From NCBI GenBank assembly GCA_002162685.1, contig MAAQ01000022.1, positions 124,001-188,000 of the forward strand: a stretch of 64,000 nucleotides of DNA, written 5' to 3'. The notes below the pieces were generated by a model. That model was not told the DNA's origin. It was given only the letters and a program-made list of their open reading frames with translations, and did not search any database. Within the stretch, counting starts at the first letter, position 1. Each line of letters begins with the position of its first letter. Made by a program: the position numbers and the translations under genes. This document shows, one piece after another, positions 57,554 to 64,000 of the stretch. This DNA comes from Flavobacteriales bacterium 33_180_T64 (GTDB taxonomy: Bacteria > Bacteroidota > Bacteroidia > Flavobacteriales > Flavobacteriaceae).

Positions 57554-59959
57554 ATGGCGAAGAAAAAGACCAAGACTAAAAGCAAAGCTAAAATAACGCC
57601 TAAATTTAAAAAGCCAAATTTTAAATTATCAAGTCAGCAAAAACTGATTTTTGGTAGTCTATTAATTATTCTTGGTGTTTTAATGTTTATTGCTTTTCTT
57701 TCTTTTTTCTTTACAGGTAAAGCTGACCAAAGTACGTTATCTGAAATCACTTCAAGAGAAATTGAAACTGAAAACTGGCTTAATAAATTAGGAGCTTGGG
57801 TAAGTGATCTATTTATTAACAAAGGCTTTGGAATTGCTTCCTTTATATTTTCTGGTTTACTATTCTTATCTGGAATTTATATCACGCTAGATATAAATAA
57901 AGCTCGCTTAAGACGACACTGGATTTGGGGAACACTCATTGCCATTTGGCTTTCTGTGTTTTTTGGTTTTTTCTCTCACAAATATGACACTCTTGGTGGA
58001 ACTATAGGTTTTGAAATAAATTTATTCTTTCAAGATTACATTGGTAAAATTGGTACAGTACTCTTACTTTTATTTGTACTTATTACTTATTTAGCAATTC
58101 GTTTTCGTATTAACGGACAATCATTTGTTAAACTTTTTAATCGCGCAAAAAGCGATATTCAAAAAGAGATAAACGAAACAGATAATGATAACACCTATGC
58201 TATAGATAATGATTTATCTACGGAAGCTGAAGCTATCAAATCGGCTTTTGAACTTAATATTGAAGATTCTAAACCAAAAAAAGATACGAGTCCTAAAACT
58301 GAACCAACTCTAAAGAAAAAGTTAGAACCGCAATTAAAAGTAGAAATTATTGAGGATCCCAAAGAAGAAGCCGATTTGGATATTGAAATTAAAGCTGTAG
58401 AAGAAGAAATTTCTGAGACCAATAATCTTTCTAATAAACTTGTTGAAGATTTCGGACAGTTTGACCCTACTTTAGAACTAAGCAAATTTCAGTTTCCTCC
58501 ATTAGACTTACTTAAAAAATACGATACTGAAGGTATAACTATTAATCAAGAAGAACTTGAAGAAAATAAAAACCGAATTGTAGAAACTCTAAATAACTAC
58601 AAAATTGGTATTGCTAGTATTAAAGCAACTATTGGTCCAACGGTTACCTTATATGAAATTGTTCCTGAAGCTGGTGTTCGTATTTCTAAAATTAAAAACC
58701 TAGAAGACGATATCGCTTTATCATTATCGGCATTAGGCATTCGTATCATTGCTCCTATTCCTGGGAAAGGAACTATTGGTATTGAAGTGCCAAATAAAAA
58801 CGCAACTATTGTATCGATGCGTTCGGTAATTGCATCACAGAAATTTCAAAAATCAGAAATGGAACTACCAATTGCTTTTGGTAAAACCATTAGCAATGAG
58901 ACCTTTGTGGTTGATTTAGCTAAAATGCCTCATATGTTAATGGCAGGAGCTACAGGTCAAGGTAAATCGGTTGGTTTAAACGCTGTACTAACATCATTAC
59001 TTTACAAAAAACATCCAGCAGAAGTTAAATTCGTTTTAGTAGATCCTAAAAAAGTAGAGTTGACGTTATTTAATAAAATTGAACGTCATTACTTAGCTAA
59101 ACTTCCAGATAGTGAAGAAGCTATTATTACAGACAACACAAAAGTGATTAATACTTTAAACTCGCTTTGTATTGAAATGGATAACCGTTACGAAATGCTT
59201 AAAAATGCTTTATGTCGTAATATTAAAGAATACAATACAAAATTTAAAGCTCGTAAACTTAATCCTAATGACGGTCATCAATTCTTACCATATATCGTTT
59301 TGGTCGTTGATGAATTTGCCGATTTAATTATGACAGCGGGTAAAGAGGTTGAAACACCAATTGCGCGATTAGCACAATTAGCACGTGCCATTGGAATACA
59401 CTTAATTATTGCAACGCAACGTCCATCGGTTAATGTAATTACAGGTATTATTAAAGCTAATTTCCCAGCACGTATTGCCTTTAGGGTAACCTCAAAAATA
59501 GATTCACGAACTATTTTAGATGGTTCTGGAGCAGATCAACTTATTGGTCGTGGCGATATGTTATATACTTCCGGAAATGATATCACACGTATACAATGTG
59601 CTTTTGTAGATACTCCTGAAGTAGAAAAAATAACAGAATTTATTGGCGGACAAAAAGCATATCCTGATGCCTATTTACTTCCAGAATATGTTGGTGAAGA
59701 AAGTGGCACAGGTCTTGATAACAATATTGATGATAGAGATAAATTGTTTAGAGAAGCTGCAGAAATCATTGTTATTGCACAACAAGGATCGGCTTCTTTA
59801 TTACAACGAAAACTTAAATTAGGTTACAATAGAGCTGGGCGTCTAATTGACCAATTAGAAGCGGCTGGTATTGTTGGAGGCTTTGAAGGGAGTAAAGCAA
59901 GACAAGTTTTAGTTCCAGATTTAATAGCTCTAGATGCACTTTTAGCAAACGAAATTTAA
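57554..59959 (+). CDS. ftsK: FtsK/SpoIIIE DNA translocase
   Basis: 801 residues from ATG 57554. About four N-terminal membrane helices (to ~185), a charged linker, then the RecA-like motor: Walker A in GATGQGKSVGLN near 465-476 (Q replaces the usual S), Walker B VLVVDEFADLIM and IATQRPSVNVITGIIKANFP. The C-terminal gamma winged-helix domain (SLLQRKLKLGYNRAGRLIDQ) is present. It moves chromosome termini through the septum. lolA and lptF genes follow in the same direction. Confidence 0.95.
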   Translation: MAKKKTKTKSKAKITPKFKKPNFKLSSQQKLIFGSLLIILGVLMFIAFLSFFFTGKADQSTLSEITSREIETENWLNKLGAWVSDLFINKGFGIASFIFSGLLFLSGIYITLDINKARLRRHWIWGTLIAIWLSVFFGFFSHKYDTLGGTIGFEINLFFQDYIGKIGTVLLLLFVLITYLAIRFRINGQSFVKLFNRAKSDIQKEINETDNDNTYAIDNDLSTEAEAIKSAFELNIEDSKPKKDTSPKTEPTLKKKLEPQLKVEIIEDPKEEADLDIEIKAVEEEISETNNLSNKLVEDFGQFDPTLELSKFQFPPLDLLKKYDTEGITINQEELEENKNRIVETLNNYKIGIASIKATIGPTVTLYEIVPEAGVRISKIKNLEDDIALSLSALGIRIIAPIPGKGTIGIEVPNKNATIVSMRSVIASQKFQKSEMELPIAFGKTISNETFVVDLAKMPHMLMAGATGQGKSVGLNAVLTSLLYKKHPAEVKFVLVDPKKVELTLFNKIERHYLAKLPDSEEAIITDNTKVINTLNSLCIEMDNRYEMLKNALCRNIKEYNTKFKARKLNPNDGHQFLPYIVLVVDEFADLIMTAGKEVETPIARLAQLARAIGIHLIIATQRPSVNVITGIIKANFPARIAFRVTSKIDSRTILDGSGADQLIGRGDMLYTSGNDITRIQCAFVDTPEVEKITEFIGGQKAYPDAYLLPEYVGEESGTGLDNNIDDRDKLFREAAEIIVIAQQGSASLLQRKLKLGYNRAGRLIDQLEAAGIVGGFEGSKARQVLVPDLIALDALLANEI

Positions 59960-59966
59960 TTATACA

Positions 59967-59984
59967 TTTCCGCGAAAGCGAAAA
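59967..59984. repeat. Small GC-rich palindrome (CGC-GAAA-GCG)
   Basis: TTTC-CGC-GAAA-GCG-AAAA at 59967-59984 forms a tight GAAA-tetraloop hairpin in otherwise AT-rich DNA between ftsK and lolA. Similar short palindromes are scattered in some flavobacterial genomes, but this window has only this copy. Confidence 0.4.
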
Positions 59985-59995
59985 CTAAAATAAAA

Positions 59996-60637
59996 ATGAA
60001 ACAAATAATTGTAGTATTAGTATTTTTAATTGGAAGTATTGGATTTTCTCAAGACTCAAAAAAAGCTGAACTTTTGCTTAATGAAGTTCATGATAAAGTG
60101 AGTAATTATAATAATATCTCAATAGACTTTAAATATGTTTTAGAAAATCTGAGCGAAGACATAAAACAAGAAACACGTGGCGATGTCACTATGCAAGGCG
60201 AAAAATACATTTTAAACATTCTTGGCATCACACGTTTATTTGATGGAGAAAAATTATATACTATTAGTCCTGAAGATGAAGAAGTCACAATATCTTCAGA
60301 TAATACTGAAGATGAAAATACGATTACGCCTAGTAAAATGATGTCTTTTTATAAAGATGGATACGCTTACGAAATGGATATTATTCAGGATATTAAAGGA
60401 AGAAAAATTCAATTTATAAAATTAAATCCTATTGATACAAACTCTGAAATTAAAGAGGTTTTTTTAGGTATTGATGCTAAAACAAAGCATATTTATAGAC
60501 TTATTGAAATTGGAAAAAACGGAACAAAAACCACACTAACTGTTAATTCTTTTAAAACTAACGAACCCATATCAAAAACCTTATTTACTTTTGACGAAAC
60601 AAAGTACAAAGATTATTATATCAATAAATTAGATTAG
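59996..60637 (+). CDS. LolA-like outer-membrane lipoprotein carrier protein
   Basis: 213 residues with signal peptide (ending IGFSQ). The LolA-like beta-fold is seen in VSNYNNISIDFKYV, TRGDVTMQGEKYILNI, TRLFDGEKLYTISPEDEEV. It probably ferries lipoproteins across the periplasm to the outer membrane. 36 nt after ftsK, 18 nt before the lptF-like gene, so the three may be one operon. Confidence 0.85.
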   Translation: MKQIIVVLVFLIGSIGFSQDSKKAELLLNEVHDKVSNYNNISIDFKYVLENLSEDIKQETRGDVTMQGEKYILNILGITRLFDGEKLYTISPEDEEVTISSDNTEDENTITPSKMMSFYKDGYAYEMDIIQDIKGRKIQFIKLNPIDTNSEIKEVFLGIDAKTKHIYRLIEIGKNGTKTTLTVNSFKTNEPISKTLFTFDETKYKDYYINKLD

Positions 60638-60655
60638 GTTAATCAACCCACTTTT

Positions 60656-63025
60656 ATGAAAATACTAGATAGGTATATACTAACGACCTACCTAAAAACT
60701 TTTTTGAGCGTGTTTATTATACTCATGTTCATTTTTGTTTTGCAGGCAATCTGGTTATATATTGGAGATTTAGCAGGTAAAGATTTAGACACCTTTATTA
60801 TTATAAAACTCTTACTCTACATTACTCCAACTCTAATTCCGTTAATACTTCCGCTTACTATACTTTTAGTATCTATAATGGTTTTTGGTCAATTTGCAGA
60901 AAACTATGAGTTTGCAGCAATGAAATCTACAGGTATTTCATTACAACGCGCTATGAAAAGTTTAAGCGTATTTATTGTACTATTAGGCGTGGTGACATTT
61001 ATTTTTTCTAATAATGTGATTCCATGGGCAAACTATAATGTTTATAATCTTAGAAAAAATATAGCTCAGGTAAAACCTGCATTAGCAATATCTAAAGGAC
61101 AATTTAATGAAATTGGCACTTACAACATTAAAGTTGAGGACAAAAGTGGAGAGAATGGTCAATTTTTAAAAAATGTCGTTATTCACAAAAAAGCCTCTAG
61201 AGGCTCAAAAAACAGAACCGTTATAATATCTGAAAGCGGAGAACTTAAGAGTAGTGAAAACTCCAATATTCTTCAATTAGTTCTATATAAAGGAAATTAT
61301 TACGAAGATATTTATAGTAAAAACCCAAAACAGAACAAAAAGAAACCTCACGCTAAAAGTTTCTTTGAAGAATATACTATAAATGTAGATTTAGAAGGCT
61401 TAAACGATGTTGATATAGATAATAAAAGTTACGACAATCGTTACAACATGTTAGATGTAACAGCATTAAGTTATACTATTGATAGCTTATATGACAAAAA
61501 ATCTGAAAGTCTAAAAACATTATCAAAAACGTTGTATAACAGAACCAGTGCTGCAACACTTAACGAGAATATTAATCCCAAAAAGGATTCTCTTTTTAAT
61601 GGAACTCATATTATAGAACTGTTTAATAATAAAACTAAAGTACAATTACTAAACTTAGCTTCTAATACTATAAATAGCACAAAACAAATTATTAGCACAA
61701 ACAAAAAAAACTTTGTAAGTAATACTAAATGGCGAAATAAACATGTACAATCACTTCATGAAAAGTATGTTTTAGGTCTAGCTTGTATCATTCTATTTTT
61801 TGTTGGCGCACCTTTAGGAGCGCTTATTAGAAAAGGTGGAATTGGTTTACCTCTAGTGATTGCTATCCTTTTATTTTTAACTTATCATTTCATTGGTATT
61901 TTTGCAAAAAACAGCTCGTTAGATGATTCTTTAAACCCTGTTATAGCAACATGGTTATCAACAGGTATTATGCTGCCATTAAGCATTTATTTAACAAGAA
62001 GAGCAACAAAAGACAGACCTTTATTTGAATCTGACGGACTTCTACAACCGTTTAAAAAGCTATTCGGTATTAAAAGTAAAACACTGTCTTATGACACGAG
62101 TGTTTTAGACACTAATTCAGAAGCTCATATAACACTAAACAGTTATGCTAACTCTAAATTAATTGACGTCGTAAAACACTATAGAAATTATGATTATGGC
62201 ATAGAATACAAAAATTCATCTGTAGCTATTTTAGAATCTAGAGGTATTACAAAGCAAGAGCTTAAATTTGGAGGCAACCTAACCGACCATAAATATGAAG
62301 AATCTGTTCGATTAAAATATTTATATGAAGAAAACTCGAAGCTTGCTTTCGTTTTATATATAATCGCATTAGTATTAACATTACCAGGATCTATATTAAA
62401 AAACAATGGTTTTCCAACAGTAGGTAATGTACTATTTATAACAGGTATTTTAGTTGAAATCTTTTATTTATTTGCCCTTATAAAATCGTTTATAGATCAT
62501 TCTAACTTAAATAAACAATTAGGAAAAAGTAACACTTCTAATGCTATAATGTTTCTACTGCTAGGTTTACCTCTATATTTTGTTTTCTACTTTTTTCAAA
62601 AGAAAAAAATTAGTGAAGACTTAAAAATGAGTGCTCGTAAAAAAGAAGACACCGAATTACAAGTTGAAATTTTAGACACCAAAGGATTTACATTCCAACT
62701 AGACAGCTATAAATCGTATTCAAAATTTGCCTATATTTTCTTTTGTTTAGCTATTATATTGTTTGTACTATTCCTTGTATTTAGAAATAATAAATTACCA
62801 GCAGCAGCTTCAGCATCTGTTGAATTATCTGCGATTTCGGCATTTATATTTTTAATTTATACTGTAGCATCAAGTATCAGTTTTAATAAACTTTACAGCT
62901 TTATTAATCATAATAAAAATTCAAAACATCTCCTATGGTCTATTTTAGGAGTACTACTCTACCCTATAGCTTATAATTTAAGACGAAATAAAATAACAGA
63001 AGACTTTTCAGCAGAGAAAAAATAA
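60656..63025 (+). CDS. LptF/LptG-family permease with long C-terminal membrane extension
   Basis: 789 residues. Residues ~1-465 are a YjgP/YjgQ permease: MKILDRYILTTYLKTF, QFAENYEFAAMKSTGISL, then a jelly-roll-like periplasmic part, and the C-terminal helix group with FVGAPLGALIRKGG. The LPS-export partners LptF/G are usually 350-480 residues. The extra ~310 residues carry two related membrane modules, each ending in a basic helix (LPLYFVFYFFQKKKISEDL and LLYPIAYNLRRNKITEDF). The extension may be characteristic of the group. Confidence 0.85.
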   Translation: MKILDRYILTTYLKTFLSVFIILMFIFVLQAIWLYIGDLAGKDLDTFIIIKLLLYITPTLIPLILPLTILLVSIMVFGQFAENYEFAAMKSTGISLQRAMKSLSVFIVLLGVVTFIFSNNVIPWANYNVYNLRKNIAQVKPALAISKGQFNEIGTYNIKVEDKSGENGQFLKNVVIHKKASRGSKNRTVIISESGELKSSENSNILQLVLYKGNYYEDIYSKNPKQNKKKPHAKSFFEEYTINVDLEGLNDVDIDNKSYDNRYNMLDVTALSYTIDSLYDKKSESLKTLSKTLYNRTSAATLNENINPKKDSLFNGTHIIELFNNKTKVQLLNLASNTINSTKQIISTNKKNFVSNTKWRNKHVQSLHEKYVLGLACIILFFVGAPLGALIRKGGIGLPLVIAILLFLTYHFIGIFAKNSSLDDSLNPVIATWLSTGIMLPLSIYLTRRATKDRPLFESDGLLQPFKKLFGIKSKTLSYDTSVLDTNSEAHITLNSYANSKLIDVVKHYRNYDYGIEYKNSSVAILESRGITKQELKFGGNLTDHKYEESVRLKYLYEENSKLAFVLYIIALVLTLPGSILKNNGFPTVGNVLFITGILVEIFYLFALIKSFIDHSNLNKQLGKSNTSNAIMFLLLGLPLYFVFYFFQKKKISEDLKMSARKKEDTELQVEILDTKGFTFQLDSYKSYSKFAYIFFCLAIILFVLFLVFRNNKLPAAASASVELSAISAFIFLIYTVASSISFNKLYSFINHNKNSKHLLWSILGVLLYPIAYNLRRNKITEDFSAEKK

Positions 63026-63029
63026 GCTA

Positions 63030-63037
63030 TATCTTTG
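63030..63037 (+). promoter_or_regulatory. -7 element (TATCTTTG) for the ribB-like gene
   Basis: TATCTTTGC matches TAnnTTTGC, 19 nt before the ATG at 63057. No strong -33 box is seen. Confidence 0.6.
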
Positions 63038-63056
63038 CATTCCTAAATAAAGAACA

Positions 63057-64000
63057 ATGACTAGCAATACTGCACCACACACAACAAACATAAAATTGAA
63101 TACCATTGAAGAGGCTATTCAAGACATTAAACAAGGGAAAGTTATTATTGTTGTTGACGATGAGAACAGAGAGAATGAAGGTGATTTTATTGCTGCTGCT
63201 GAAGCCGTAACTCCTGAAATGATAAATTTCATGGCTATGCATGGTCGTGGTCTTATTTGCGCTCCATTAACTGAAGATCGTTGCGAAGCATTAGATTTAA
63301 CGATGATGGTACAAAATAATACCGTTTTACACCATACGCAGTTTACAGTTTCTGTTGATTTAATTGGTCATGGTTGTACTACTGGTATTTCTGTTCATGA
63401 CAGATCAAAAACGATAAAAGCATTAGTGGATAGCGAGACTAAACCTCATGATTTGGGTCGTCCAGGTCATATTTTCCCTTTGAAAGCAAAAAACGGAGGT
63501 GTTTTAAGACGTACTGGTCATACAGAAGCTGCTGTAGATTTAGCACGATTAGCTGGATTTAAGCCTTCAGGTATTTTGGTTGAAATCTTAAATGAAGATG
63601 GCACGATGGCTAGGCTTCCACAATTAATAAAAGTTGCTAAAAAGTTTGATCTCAAATTAATTTCTATTGAAGATTTGGTTGCTTATCGTATGGAGCATGA
63701 TTCGTTAATTGTTAAAAAAGAAGATTTTAATATCGAAACACGCTTTGGTCAATTTAGATTACGTGCTTACCAACAAACCACGAATAATCAAATTCATATT
63801 GCTTTAACCAAAGGAACATGGTCTAAAGATGAATCTGTATTAACACGTATAAATGCAACGCTCGTAAATAACGATATTCTTGGAACGCTTACCAATAATG
63901 CCGACAAGAAGTTAGACAACATGTTTAAGGTTGTTAATACTGAAGGAAAAGGAGCTATTGTTTTTATCAATCAGCAAGCACAATCCATGAACTTATTGAA
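63057..64000 (+). CDS. ribB: 3,4-dihydroxy-2-butanone-4-phosphate synthase with degenerate GTP-cyclohydrolase-II-like domain (partial)
   Basis: Open to the window edge (314 codons seen). DHBP synthase is clear: [20 protein letters not shown] near 36-55, [36 protein letters not shown] and [16 protein letters not shown]. Residues ~220 onwards are GTP cyclohydrolase II-like ([12 protein letters not shown]), but the zinc cysteines (C-x10-C-x-C) are missing: the equivalent string is [18 protein letters not shown]. This matches the RibBX-type fusion rather than a working RibBA. Riboflavin pathway, cytosolic. Confidence 0.92.
   Translation, partial: MTSNTAPHTTNIKLNTIEEAIQDIKQGKVIIVVDDENRENEGDFIAAAEAVTPEMINFMAMHGRGLICAPLTEDRCEALDLTMMVQNNTVLHHTQFTVSVDLIGHGCTTGISVHDRSKTIKALVDSETKPHDLGRPGHIFPLKAKNGGVLRRTGHTEAAVDLARLAGFKPSGILVEILNEDGTMARLPQLIKVAKKFDLKLISIEDLVAYRMEHDSLIVKKEDFNIETRFGQFRLRAYQQTTNNQIHIALTKGTWSKDESVLTRINATLVNNDILGTLTNNADKKLDNMFKVVNTEGKGAIVFINQQAQSMNLL

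Noticed and set aside
1-64000. CRISPR arrays, insertion sequences, prophage, rRNA or tRNA
   Set aside because: No regularly spaced repeats, transposase motifs, phage genes or cloverleaf-type structures were found by reading; only small or paired elements were seen.

Overview
The window is AT-rich chromosomal DNA from a member of the Bacteroidetes, most probably a marine-type Flavobacteriaceae species. The evidence is of several kinds: promoter elements of the TAnnTTTG type (for example at 8031-8038, 21925-21932 and 63030-63037), almost no Shine-Dalgarno sequences, type IX secretion sorting domains at protein C-termini, many lipoproteins whose lipobox is followed by S/D/E-rich residues, a fused branched-chain 2-oxoacid dehydrogenase E1, DUF2911, WG-repeat and FISUMP proteins, and a PNGase F homologue. 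I saw no rRNA, tRNA, CRISPR array, insertion sequence or prophage.

Layout. 1-66 is the tail of a secreted protein. 0.2-7.9 kb: uvrA, a LOG-family hydrolase, a secreted endonuclease/phosphatase-fold protein and a large exported protein that joins a decayed M1-peptidase-like part to an outer-membrane barrel-like part. 8-13.4 kb: fused 2-oxoacid dehydrogenase E1, a methyltransferase-like protein, DoxX and DUF202 membrane proteins and a small unknown. 13.6-20.8 kb is the least explained stretch: two exported proteins of unknown function, a FISUMP protein, a helix-rich protein with no recognised family and a GT4 glycosyltransferase. The FISUMP gene and the helix-rich gene are both preceded by a related ~88-nt intergenic element. 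20.8-25 kb: holA, an orphan HSDR_N-type nuclease-fold protein, a GT2 glycosyltransferase, an OmpA-family lipoprotein and a YciO/Sua5-family protein.

25-34.3 kb: an esterase lipoprotein, an exported retropepsin-like protein translationally coupled to a triple glycogen-binding-like protein, a WG-repeat protein, uvrD/pcrA, an M20 amidohydrolase and an FMN/Fe-S glutamate-synthase-like protein. 34.3-43.4 kb: a LytTR-domain relic, a membrane-anchored unknown, a patatin, an intact M1 aminopeptidase, a PNGase F-like lipoprotein and a 1130-residue secreted endonuclease I with tandem FN3/lamin-tail modules. 43.6-57.4 kb: recG, DUF2911-TPR, miaE, two thioredoxin-fold proteins, pheT, a PAP2 phosphatase, a large Ig-like lipoprotein, tpx, dgkA and a small lipoprotein. 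57.5-64 kb: ftsK, lolA-like, lptF-like with a long membrane extension, and the start of ribB with a degenerate GTP-cyclohydrolase-like domain.

Functionally, housekeeping genes for DNA repair and processing (uvrA, uvrD, recG, holA, ftsK), translation (pheT, miaE, yciO) and envelope biogenesis (lolA, lptF, dgkA, PAP2) alternate with secreted or surface degradative proteins: aminopeptidase, amidohydrolase, esterase, nuclease and deglycosylase. This fits an organism that feeds on polymeric organic matter. No large integrated island or complete novel defence system was recognised. The strongest leads are the paired intergenic elements with the unknown helix-rich protein, the PNGase F lipoprotein, the twin palindromes upstream of the secreted nuclease, and the LytTR relic.
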